Shown here: positions 1-9,471 of the stretch, one piece after another | Numbering within the stretch: position 1 is the first letter of the stretch | Layout of the letters: every line of letters begins with the position of its first letter | Assembly: GCA_043228905.1 (NCBI GenBank) | Contig: JBHGNT010000006.1 | Span: 21,638,001-21,702,000 of the forward strand | Length of the DNA stretch: 64,000 bases | Reading direction: 5' to 3' | From: Azolla caroliniana | Taxonomy: Eukaryota; Polypodiophyta | Made by a program: the position numbers and the translations under genes | Notes under the pieces: generated by a model | The model's database searches: none | Told to the model about the DNA's origin: nothing | Seen by the model: only the letters and a program-made list of their open reading frames with translations

Positions 1-683
1 CCCTCTCCCGTGGTACCGTCGTACCGATCTTCCGCCGTCGCGTGGGGCAAGTCTGTCTCCTCGGTCTCGGCTTCCGGCCTCGATCTTCCCTCTTCCTCGA
101 GCATCGCTTTAAGAGCTGCGTACGCCTCCGCAATCCTGGTCCCAACGCCGACCCTTGCCGACTCTCTTTGTCGTTCGGCCTCTTCCCGCTGTGATGGCAC
201 GCCGTCGCGTCCCTTCCTCTTAGCCTTCTCGGCTCGCTCATCATCTAGTCGTTGGCACACCCTTCCGACCTTCGACCAGTCCTCCATAAGCCCATTCGCT
301 CCATCATCGTCTTCGAGCTCATTCCCGATGGCCTTCCGTTCCGCTCGGTCGATCGACCGGACGAACAATAGGACCTTGTCCACCCCCACCAAACCTTGTT
401 CCCGCTCTGGGAGCCGAGCAAGCTGTCGCTTGAACTCCCGGAACGCCTTCATCGCGCCCCGGTGGGTCTTTGCTGATGCTATCCACTGGTCGAAGTCGTG
501 TCGTCCCCGGCTTTTCCGCCGTCCTCCGTATGCCTTCAAGAGCGCCTCTTCGAAGGCCTCCCACGAACTATGAGCCTCACGGAGCTCCTTTACTTCCGCA
601 TGCATCTGGACAGCTACGACCCGACGGAAGAACTCCAGCCTCAACGCCTCGTCTACGCCACGCTCCTCCATTTCCGCGTTGTA
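1..683 (-). pseudogene. Retrotransposon Gag-like fragment, runs off the window edge
   Basis: Read on the minus strand this stretch is one open frame without a stop from about 683 down to base 1. The predicted protein is highly charged and helical, with a W-F-E-L-L-Y block (SSWEAFEEALLKAYGG), then FREFKRQLARL and VDKVLLFVRSIDRAERKAIG. This pattern resembles the capsid part of plant retrotransposon Gag proteins (retrotrans_gag type). The tail is Glu/Arg-rich. No zinc knuckle is reached before the window edge. The plus-strand frame over the same bases is Ser/Arg low-complexity and looks like a shadow. At about 683 the sequence switches abruptly to a plus-strand gypsy integrase, so this is one half of a rearranged junction. 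Family assignment is by pattern, moderate confidence. Confidence 0.5.
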
Positions 684-1282
684 GGCGTCACTCCCTTCTT
701 TGCCAACTATGGTTTACATCCTCGCTTCAACATTTCCCTTCCTACCACTTCCGTGAACCCTTCGGCGGAGGATCGCGCCCACATTTTGGAAGAACTACAT
801 CATGATTTATCCTTAGAGCTTAGTCTTGCTAGTGAACGGTACAAGACGCAGGCTGATCACCATTGATCTTCCACTCCACACTTTGTCGTTGGAGACATGG
901 TTTGGTTGTTACGTCGACACATCTCTACTACTCGTCCATGTGCGAAACTTGATTACAAGAAGTTGGGACCATTCCGTATCATCGAGTGCATCAATCCCGT
1001 CGCCTTTCGGCTCGCCCTTCCATCCCACTTCCGGATTCATGATGTTTTTTATGTCTCCCTCCTCGAACCCCATTATGCTTCACAACTCCCAGGATGTCAG
1101 GCCCCACCAACACCACCTGTGCAATTGACGACAGGGGAGGAATACGAGGTCAACCAAATCCTTGACTCGCATTGGCACCGTCAACACTTGCAATACCTCG
1201 TCCTATGGAGGGGTTACCCCATGTCTGAGGCCACGTGGGAACCATCGACAAATTTACAAAATGCCCTAGAGGTCGAAGACGG
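684..1282 (+). pseudogene. Ty3/gypsy chromovirus integrase C-terminus and chromodomain fragment
   Basis: The frame begins inside the integrase (VTPFFANYGLHPRFN), continues through the helical segment ending ADHH, has one in-frame TGA at 864-866, and resumes with FVVGDMVWLLRRH and KLGPFRIIECINPVAF (the GPF/Y module), then FRIHDVFYVSLLEPH. A chromodomain follows at about 1140-1265 with YEVNQILDSHWH, LQYLVLWRGYP and ATWEP. In chromoviruses this domain directs integration to marked chromatin. Everything upstream in gag-pol is missing. The same domain order occurs in Gypsy-1 at 52034-52456. The open frame runs without break into the copia tail at about 1283, so the frame is a chimera of two superfamilies. 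Confidence 0.85.
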
Positions 1283-1661
1283 ATTGGAGACAGTCAATTT
1301 GGACAAGAGCTGGAACGAGTTGGAAGCAACCAATTCTGAAGAAGAGTTTGATTCAGAGGAGCTGGATCAACTCAAGGCCATATGGACGAGGAGGCAATGG
1401 AAGTCGACACTGATACCGAGGGACCAACGGGTCAAGAAGCGTTGAAGTCGCAACAACAAAGGAGCTAAGAAGGGCCTTATGAGCAGAGAAGCCGATTGAG
1501 AAGGTCGACGAGCGTGGAACCGGACGGGTCGAAGAAAGCAGGACCGGACCGGACAAGGAGCGCGAACTAGGCGGGAGGACGCCAAGAGGAGCCAGAGGAG
1601 AGGACCGTCTACCGCAGACACTAACACTATGATCCGACCTCAAGTTGAGCTTGAGGGGGAG
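1283..1661 (+). pseudogene. Copia-3: end of pol (basic tail) and polypurine tract
   Basis: From about 1297 the sequence matches the region downstream of RNase H in Copia-1 (37610-37983) and Copia-2 (57530-57897): DKSWNE, an acidic EEFDSEELDQ block, then Arg/Lys-rich text with a stop at 1443-1445. It ends in the polypurine tract gcttgagggggag just before the LTR at 1662. Reverse transcriptase and RNase H are absent, replaced by the gypsy fragment. It is therefore only the 3' end of a copia element. The chimeric junction lies between 1280 and 1297. Confidence 0.75.
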
Positions 1662-1955
1662 TGTTGAGCGAACAAGCTCAACCGGATCCAGATTGGTCGA
1701 GTAAGCTAGAGCCGGATCAAAGTCTAGAACAAACAACCGGATCGGTGTCCGGATGGTATCTAGAACCAAGAACTGGTTTGGAGAGCCAGATCAGATTGTA
1801 ACCGGTAGGCCGTTAGAGGCCTACAAATCTAGCCTAGTACGTAGGCATATTTTTAGGAGTCAATGTCAGTCGCTCGTATGAGCATTGAAGTACATGTTAG
1901 TACTTCTGTTAGTCCTTTTAAGGACTTGTATAAAAGGTGTTATGTAGGACACCGT

Positions 1956-3481
1956 TGTCACGTGGTTCTTCACACACGATATGAAAAATAGTAAAATAAT
2001 TATTTAAGAGTAGCTTAAAATAGTTTGATATAGAAAGATAGACGTCTTCAAGAGCTTCCAAACGCATTTTACTACACATGAAACGGATAACTAAGTATCA
2101 AGTTATGTGAGTGTGAAGTTTGAGAAGAAGAGGAAAACAAAACTGTGAGATATCCCACATAGATAAGACAACATCGGATCCAATATTATATAAGGAGAGC
2201 CAAAACCTATTACTTTATGTTTATGTGTGAAGCACAAAATGTTCAAGGTGACTTGGGCTAAATTAGTCAAATGGATGGATGTCGCTTAACTACACGTAAT
2301 GGTTTTGGCGACGGAACCGGAACCGAACCGGTTGGATGGAACCAGGCCCGGACAGACCGGATGGGTGACGGTTGAGACAGACGGATCATGCACGGGCCGA
2401 ACTTTACGGATGATAGGATCATGCGACTGAACTAAAGTAAAGGTTATGTGAACACAAAACTGGAGTCCCTTCATGCAAGTGCAAGAAGGGAGGAGAAAAG
2501 CTATCTCTCGATAATCCATAGATCCTAATGGCCCTTAGGGGATCGAAGCCATCTTTTGGGGGAAGAATCCTAATTATCTTATCGAATTCATCTCTCATCG
2601 AAGCCAAAAACCCTAATTTTCTTATCAACGTCAAAAAACCCTAATTTTCTTATCGAAGTCATATCTCCGTTAATCTGCTAATCTATTACTCTATTAATCT
2701 TTGTAAGCTAAAACTTTTGGAATCCCAATTTTGGGATAGATTGTAACTTTCTTTTTCTTTGCTAATGAAAATGATCAAACTTTGTCATTTCGATTAATTC
2801 TTAAAACGTAAATGTATGAATCTAGTATCCTCTGGTCGGAGGCCCCGGGGTCTTGCCTCAAGTTCACGTATCTTCATCGTATTTTCGCGACATCTTTTGG
2901 GATTACAAAAGTTTAGCTTACAAAGGTTGATAGATTGTAATTTTTCTTTTCCTTTCTTAATGAAATTTGTCAAACTTTCTGATTTTCGTTAATTCCTAAA
3001 AGTATAAACGCACGAATCTGATATCCTCTGGTCGGAGGCCTCGGGGTCCTGCCTCAAGTTCACGTATCTTCGTCGTATTTTCGTGACATCTTTTGGGATT
3101 ACAAATTTTTTAGCTTACGAGGTTGATAGATTGTAATTTTTCTTTTCCTTTCTTAATGAAATTTGTCAAACTTTCTGATTTCTGTTAATTCTTAAAAGTA
3201 TAAACACACGAATCTGATATCCTCTAGTCGGAGGCCCCGGGATCCTGCCTCAAGTTCACGTATCTTCGTCGTATTTTCGCGACATCGTTTGGGATTACAA
3301 AAGTTTTAGCTTACGAAGGTTGATAGATTGTAATTTTTCTTTTCCTTTCTTAATGAAAATTTTCAAACTTTCTGATTTCCGTTAATTCTTAAAAGTATAA
3401 ACGCACGAATCTGATATCGTCTAGTCGGAGGCCCCGGGGTCCTGCCTCAAGTTCACGTGTCCTCGTTGTATTTTCACGACA
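1956..3481. mobile_element. Solo-LTR-like insertion inside the Copia-3 LTR
   Basis: The block starts TGTCACGTGG and ends TTTTCACGACA, the TG...CA form of an LTR. It is flanked by (A)CCGT on both sides (1951-1955 and 3481/3482-3485), consistent with a 4-5 bp target duplication; the shared A makes the exact edge ambiguous. No coding sequence is seen. The first ~750 bases are unique and the last ~780 are a tandem repeat. The flanking Copia-3 LTR is continuous once this block is removed, which is the best evidence for insertion. It could be a solo LTR or a TRIM-like element. Confidence 0.6.
2706..3481. repeat. Four tandem ~195-bp units at the end of the solo LTR
   Basis: The landmark GATAGATTGTAA recurs near 2735, 2930, 3125 and 3322. 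Each unit runs through a poly-pyrimidine stretch, AATGAAA, a GGTCGGAGGCCCCGGGGTC block (variants GATCC, GGCCTC) and CTCAAGTTCACGT, and ends in TTTTCGCGACA or TTTTCACGACA. The element's own 3' terminus is the end of the last unit, so it is the U5-like end that is multiplied. Confidence 0.8.
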
Positions 3482-3636
3482 CCGTATGTATAGAGTGTTA
3501 TTATTTTGAAATTGAGTTTATTGTTCTGCTCTCTCTGTCTCTCCTGTGTAAGGTTTCCATTAAACTTGTGTATATATTCTTTAGCTATCCAGAGGAGTTG
3601 GTTTTGTCTTAGCTTCCGCAATCATATTCTTTTACA

Positions 3637-4455
3637 ATTAAAGACTTGTCGATTAGTTTAGCGAACAAAGTAAGTTGAGATATGTATGATTACACAAACA
3701 AAGAGAGAGAGAGAGAGAGAGAGATGCTCAAAGTAAGACTATGTTACATTAACCCTTCGAACGCTAGAAGTACATCTATTACAATGTTAGGGCAAGCTTA
3801 TATACTCAAGCCCCAACTCAAGATCGTGGTCACACTTAAGATACAATATATGTAGAAGGAGTCGGTCTTTTATGCTAATAAACTCCCCCGTAAAAGGACT
3901 ACTTTTTCTACATACAGTGATATGGGGTTATCTCCCCCATAAACCTAGATCTCAAATTTAATCTAAAGTTATAATTACAAATCGGTCGGCATATGGCCGA
4001 ACTGGCTGAGGTACAGTCAGGATCTTAGTAGCCTGATTCGGCTAGTTGTCCAAATCATATGCTATCCGGGTCGGCTTGTCAGAGTCGGTCGGATCAACTT
4101 GTTCAAATCGTATTGTGTTCGAATTGGCTCATTTGTCTAGATCAGCTCATGTCCGATTCTGACTCTCAGCCTTGGGTCGATCGTCAACTTTCCGCTCTTG
4201 TGCTCTTCGCTAGATCCTCGATCTGTCTTCAGGTTTGTTCGCCCTTCGATCGTCTCTTCTCCAGTCAGCATGCTTGCTCATTGCTGCGTCTTTAGCCTTA
4301 TGGCATTCCGATTCTATAGACTTTGCCCTTTTGGCTCATCTGATCGGGCTAGTCTTCGACTTATGTTCTGCTCATCGTTTGGTGCTCTCTTGCTTGGTCT
4401 CTTGTCGTAGTCCCATTATTGTCCTTAGTGCTCCAAAGCATTGTTCTGGGAGTGA
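3637..4455. other. Degenerate TE-derived sequence with (GA)n
   Basis: It contains a (GA)n run at about 3701-3723 and AT-rich spacer, then text with AAACTCCCCCGTAAAAGG near 3887, which on the minus strand resembles a polypurine tract. Since the minus-strand copia RNase H relic lies just beyond, this stretch may be that relic's eroded 3' end and LTR. No intact gene is seen; the small plus-strand frames around 4059-4590 are Ser/Cys-rich and unsupported. Confidence 0.35.
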
Positions 4456-4790
4456 CTCATTAGGCAATCGGCGATGTTCACCTCGCTGTCAATCTTCCGA
4501 ACTTCAACCTTCTTGTCTGTTACAAGCTCCTGGATATAATGTAACCGCACCTCAATGTGTTTCGTTTTCGCATGATAGACTGGATTTCAAATGAGATGTA
4601 TTGCACTCTAAGAGTCGCAATAGATAGTCGGCGCTTGATGGTCGTTTCAACTTGTAGTCGAAAAATCAGCGGACAGTCGATGTAGCCAGATTGCTTCTTT
4701 CGTTGCTTCCGATGTTGCTATGTACTCTGCCTTTGTTGTAGACATGGCTATGCACTCTTGAAGCTTCGACCTCCATATTGAAGTGCCTCG
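4456..4790 (-). pseudogene. Copia RNase H relic (different family from Copia-1)
   Basis: Reading the minus strand gives MSTTKAEYIATSEATKEAIW, then after a frame slip APTIYCDS and SAIHL, then NPVYHAKTKHIEVRLHYI and VDSEVNIADCL-like text. These are the conserved blocks of copia RNase H: the catalytic Asp/Glu region and the TKHIEV motif. At least one frameshift and stops break it. The motif spelling differs from the other copias in the window, so it is a separate family. No RT, integrase or gag is preserved with it. Confidence 0.75.
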
Positions 4791-5058
4791 GCACTTTTCA
4801 GATGTAGTCAGACTAGGAGTGTCGGAGAGTCCTTGTGGTCCGATTTCGCTCTATCCGCATGCCCAGTCTGGAAGCAAGGGCGATGATGAACAAGACTAAT
4901 GCTTCCAGTGGAAGGTGAACAAACTGTCACGGACACACCAACCGCGGACTCAGACAGAGCATGGATGATGGGGCTACGAGTGTTGAACTTAAGAAGTTGG
5001 GAATGACACAAGAGCATGAAGACAAAGATGAAGAGGGAGACAAGATGGATGAAATGAG
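4791..5058. other. Spacer without recognised gene
   Basis: A short Asp/Glu/Lys-rich frame on the plus strand around 4961-5060 (MDDGATSVELKKLGMTQEHE) has no recognised domain and runs directly into the LTR-like block. It may be a fragment of retrotransposon pol tail. Nothing else is supported here. Confidence 0.3.
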
Positions 5059-5666
5059 TGTTAGGAATTTGTCCCTTCTATGGGAGATGTCAACAATCAA
5101 ATCAACAAGGCGAATACATGATGGTCGGTCGGATCGACCAACAAGTCGACTAGTTTTGAAGGAGATAGAGAGTCAACTATGATGGTCGACTCCATTGGAT
5201 GGATGCTCCAAGAAGAAGACAAAGTCAACAAGTCGGGCCGATTAATTAAATTATATACATTATATATAAATAATAGCAACTATATTTGTAATATAGTCCA
5301 TATTGTGTATGAGTATAAATAACCTTAGGGCAACCATTATGATGGTGTGATGAGTGTAGAGCTTCTGTAGTTGAGTGTAGAAGAGAATGTAACAGAGAGT
5401 AGGAAGAGACACGCGAGAGAGGCAGAGTTTAGTGAAACTTGCCGAAACCCTAAGTGGGTATTCCTTGTTTTTATAGAGACTTGTAAATCTTTCTTTTGTA
5501 CCTCTGTTCATAGTGAAAGCCTGTTGTCCCGTGCTTTTTCCTGTTTTAGGGTTTCCACGTAAATACTGTGCACTACTTTATTCTATGTCGATTTGTTGTT
5601 TCTGTTTTTCGCATTGTGTACTATTTCAGTCTATCTTTCTCAGAGATCTACGGTCCGAACTCAACA
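5059..5666 (+). mobile_element. Solo LTR-like block
   Basis: It starts TGTTAGGAATTTGTCCC and ends GGTCCGAACTCAACA, with a TATA-like GAGTATAAATAACC near 5310 and the late-LTR phrase AGGGTTTCCACGTAAAT near 5547, a common ending of plant copia LTRs. No polypurine tract precedes it and no tRNA-Met primer site follows it, and the flanking 5-mers (atgag, caaac) do not match, so it may be a recombined or truncated LTR and not a clean solo LTR. Confidence 0.45.
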
Positions 5667-6894
5667 CAAACTTCAATCAATGTTGTGGAGGAGAAAAACA
5701 AAAAGCTAGAGAGCTTTTTATTTTTTTACTTCCATTTATTTTTCTGTATGTACAATACATATATTGAGAGCCCAAGAAAATACTATACATAATATATGTA
5801 TATGTTATGTATATATGTACATATTGCGACCAAGCAAAAACCAAAAGAAAGCACAGAAGAGTTGTGGGCCGTTGGATCCATGATCAGATCGTGCGGTTGT
5901 GGATGAAACGGCTCTTACAGAATAATGCTCTTTCTTATCCTTCCCTCCCCCCATAAAGAGAAACAGGGGAGGCTCTCCTCTGCTCTGAAATCAGAGAACA
6001 GAGCAGGGAAACCCTAAATTTCCATTCAGAATTACCCTAGATTTCTATACAGAGGATCGTGGGGAGGCGCTGAAATCAGAGAACAAAACAGAGAAACCCT
6101 AAATTTCCAATCAGAGTTACCCTAGGTTTCCACACAGAGGATAGAAACCCTACATCCCTATCTTCCGGAATCACTCACGAATTCTCTGTCAGAGAAAACG
6201 CGGCCTTTTTCTCCATGCTTGCTTGTTGACCTACCCATTAGCGTTTATTAATCATAGAAACAGAGGGAGGAAACAGAGGCAAGAGTCGGAAACCCTAAAG
6301 TTCCATCAGAAACTCTCTAATCCACTACCATCTCTTCCTAATTTTCTTGATGCCCTTCAGATCTTCTTCTTTTAATCTTCACATAAATAGATGAGAGAGG
6401 TAGAGACGGAGAAAGAAAGCCCTAAACAACCACCAGGAGCCCTAACCCTTTTAACAAATCTTGGGGATTTCCCTGGGTCTCATCCTATTTGTTTGATGTC
6501 CATCGGATCAGTTTTTACCTTAAAACAGGGGAGAACAGAGAAACATAATAAGCAGATAGGAAACCTTAAAAACCTATCAACAACCCCATCTTCATTCATA
6601 TCAATTCTTGCATCTTTATCACCTCTCCCTATATTTTCTTGATAAGGCCTATCAGATCCATTCTTTTTGACCTTTTAATCATCTTTGGATAATATCCTCA
6701 TAACAATACCTCAAATTTTGGTCAAAACTATAAAAGTCTGGCAGAATCCTGGCCTTTTTCATCTAGTCATGGAAATTTGCTAGTATTTATTTGATGCGCA
6801 CCAGGCTGAATTCATCCTGATTCATCTTTCCATTATCATCGTGCCAAGAATTTGACCAAAAATTTCTCATTTCTCAAATTGGAAGATCCCTAAC
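5667..6894 (+). promoter_or_regulatory. Upstream region and leader of the TMEM41-like gene
   Basis: This ~1.2 kb holds no coding gene. From about 5995 it contains repeated AAACCCTAAA (telo-box-like) motifs typical of plant 5' leaders, and a direct duplication of about 90 bp (see separate entry). Several short upstream ATG frames occur, for example at 6391, which could affect translation if they are in the mRNA. The transcription start is not determined. Confidence 0.45.
5975..6150 (+). repeat. Direct duplication of a ~90-bp leader segment
   Basis: The order CTGAAATCAGAGAACA, AGGGAAACCCTAAATTTCCA, TTACCCTAG, TTTC..ACAGAGGAT occurs once from about 5980 and again from about 6070 with a few substitutions. 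Both copies carry the AAACCCTAAA motif. A third, weaker echo (GGAAACCCTAAAGTTCCATC) follows near 6289. Confidence 0.75.
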
Positions 6895-9471
6895 ATGGAA
6901 ACACGAATATCAGTAGGTTCTAGTCTTTTCTCATTCTTAAGGATTACCCTCACCAGCAAAAGCTCTAGCGTCGGAAATAGTACAAAGCGGTCAGGAGATC
7001 ACGTTTTGGATACTCATCCTGAAGGCGGATTTCCTATCACTCGAGTCGGAGCAGTGGTGGGAACTTCAATTTTCGCCCTCTTTTTTGGCGTTTTGGTTCT
7101 TATCTACCTCACGATGCCTAATTTGGATCCTCAAGTTCTTAAGATACCCAAGGATCTTCGTGATCTTCAGATCATGAAGTAAGTCTATTTTGTTTTCCTT
7201 CCTTTAATCTTTCTAAAATGATGAAATGCATTAATTGATCAATTACTGAATAAAATAATGTTGATACTTGATTGAGTTGCAAAAACACCAGATTGATCCC
7301 TTTTATTGATTGTTTTTAATTGCTTTTGGTGCAAATTTTGGGTCCTTAGTAGTGGTTTTGCAGTACAAATTGAATCCCCTTTATTGTTTATGAAACACAA
7401 ATTAGGTTATTTTATTGCCTAAATGGCATGAATCGGATTCTTTCTATTGCATTGTGGTATGAACTGCATCCTTTGTAACAGAAATTGAGTTCCTTTTTTA
7501 TGCCCCCAACCAAGGCCACTATTTGATCCCTTTAATTGGCTTTGTGGCTTAAAATATGCCCTTGTGGAATGAAGTGGCTACCTTTTTTTGGCATTTGAAG
7601 TTTCATTGTTGATGAGCTTTAGAATGATGGCTCTTCACTTTGCCCTCAGCATATTAAAATGTATTTCATTTTCTTCAAACAACAGAAGCTTTTCTTTTCA
7701 TGATGTCTGGAGAGACTGTAAATTTGCTTCGCCGTTCATGGAAGTTTAAAGCTTCTCCTTAGGATGAGTGCTGATCATATTTCCCTTCAGCTTGTCCTAA
7801 CGAGTTTGAAATACATGTATTCCAACATATTCAAAATTCATGCATTTCATTGCATTAAAAGAAACCATGTTATTTTGTTATGTTCAAAATCCATGTATTT
7901 CCATTATGTGCATAATCCTTGCATTTCATTTTGTTATAAGGATGAACTTTTGCAGAAAATTGCATGATGCATTTTGCACTTTGGTTCATCATATGCAATG
8001 GCATTGATTGGGTTCTAGCTGTATTTCAGGGAACACATTTCTCTATATACTCAAGATTATACTCTCCAAGTCCTTGTGGGCTATGTGGCAGTATATATAT
8101 TCATGCAAACCTTCATGATTCCGGGGACAATATTCTTTTCGTTGTTGGCTGGGGCCTTGTTTGGTGTATATAAAGGAGTTCTCTTGGTCATCTTCTCTGC
8201 TACTTCTGGTGCTGCTTGTTGTTTTTTAATGTCCAAGTCATTTGGCACACCGATAGCTCTTTGGTTGTGGCCTCAGCAAATAAGGTTCTTCCGAGCTGAG
8301 GTACACAATATCATTCATCTTTTTAACGATACTTGTAAGATAAGAGTTTTTGTCAAATGAGTTTATTTAGGATAAGGAGTATATCAGTTTCTGACGTAGA
8401 TGTCGATTCACCACCCCTACTATAGATCTTTAGAAATATCATGGATGGAATGCCATAAGAACTGATTCATATTTGAAGGATAGTACACAGAAATTATTGA
8501 AGGAACTCTGAATCTATGCAGTACGATTAACAAACAAGATACCAATTAATTGTTAGCATGCCATGGCACTTTAATTTGAGGTTGCCTATGTATAGGCCAA
8601 ATACAATGTGGAAGTTCATTGGCTTCTCTTGTTGTACGTTTGGACTGCACAAATATCTGGCATTATGAGCTTCTTTAGGCTACATGTATGTTATTGGTTT
8701 GGACCCTTATGGCTCTTTAAGAAAAAAGTCAGATCAATTAGCCCGCACCTTAGGTGCTACAAAAATGGCGATAGAAAAAGAACTCCATGTTGTTTCAATT
8801 TGTCAATTAGATGATGTGGTTCCTATATATACGCTAGATGATGTGGAGTCTGTTTTCTTCTATGATTCCACAGGTTGCAAAGCGGAAAGGGAAGCTACTC
8901 AACTACCTGCTCTTTTTGCGAGTTACACCCACTCTACCCAATACATTTATAAACTTTGCATCTCCCATAGTGGGCATACCGTATCACACCTTTGTTCTTG
9001 CAACAGCCATCGGGCTTATTCCAGCATCCTTCTTGACTGTGCGGGTGTGCAATCATTCATCTATTTGTGGTTTATTATCTGTTTGTTTTTGTTTATTATG
9101 GAGGCAAAAATAACAGAATACTCCTAATAAATTTGGAGAATATCTCTCAGTTCTCTGAAATGACAAATACCTCTATATAATGTAAAATCTACTACTATAA
9201 ATGGGGACATTATGGATTGGTTGAACTAACAGGGAATTCTTGTAAATGTTAAAAAAAGTCATGGGTGTTCCAGTGTTTTGCCTGATTTCTCATTATTAAT
9301 TACTTGGGTATGTCCTCTGACCAAAGTCTTTATTTGCAGGCTGGTCTTACCCTCGGGCAACTAGAATCAGTGGGTGATCTTTATGATGTGAAGACGGTGT
9401 CAGGTCTCTTTGTTATTGGAGTTTGTTTTATACTTCCAGCTATCTTAAGCCGATCGTCAAAGCCTTCATAG
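6895..9471 (+). CDS. VTT-domain (TMEM41/DedA-like, SNARE-associated) membrane protein, 4 exons
   Basis: Exons inferred by GT-AG sites and family alignment: 6895-7178, 8030-8300, 8874-9044, 9340-9471, giving 285 residues; the family is usually about 280-290. Start is the ATG at 6895. Residues 50-72 form a first membrane helix (GAVVGTSIFALFFG). The VTT core starts near residue 112 with GYVAVYIFMQTFMIPGTIFF and LLAGALFG, continues with SATSGAACCFLMSKSFG, then LRVTPTLPNTFIN (201-213) and ASPIVGIPYHTF. Exon 4 adds GQLESVGDLYD and a final hydrophobic helix. Family knowledge: TMEM41B/VMP1 relatives act as phospholipid scramblases at the ER and help membrane supply in autophagy; plant members are annotated as SNARE-associated Golgi proteins. 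Role here is inferred from homology. All splice junctions keep phase. Intron 2 holds an unexplained open stretch (8684-8873). Confidence 0.88.

Larger units (their letters stand above)
1662..3636 (+). mobile_element. Copia-3 3' LTR, split by a second LTR-like element
   Basis: It begins TGTTGAGCGAACAAGCTC right after the polypurine tract, like the LTRs of Copia-1 and Copia-2. It shares their landmarks: GTGTCAG/AGTCAGTCGCTCG, TGAGCATTGAAGTA, GGACTTGTATAAAAG (TATA region near 1926-1935) and, after the insertion, a pyrimidine-rich end with CTCTCTGTCTCTCC and GCTTCCGCAATC, ending TTTTACA at 3636. Removing the 1956-3481 insertion leaves about 445 bp, close to the 417 and 386-401 bp of the sister LTRs. 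No matching 5' LTR is in the window. Confidence 0.75.

Noticed and set aside
10-573. Plus-strand Ser/Arg-rich frame as a gene
   Set aside because: The minus strand gives the recognisable Gag-like protein over the same bases, and the plus frame is low complexity.
5059-5666. A firm solo LTR with target duplication
   Set aside because: The flanking 5-mers do not match, so only an LTR-like call is kept.
7764-8173. Short frames in intron 1 of the VTT gene as exons
   Set aside because: Direct joining of 7178 to 8030 keeps phase and matches the family (IMK-EHISLYTQDY) without any extra exon.
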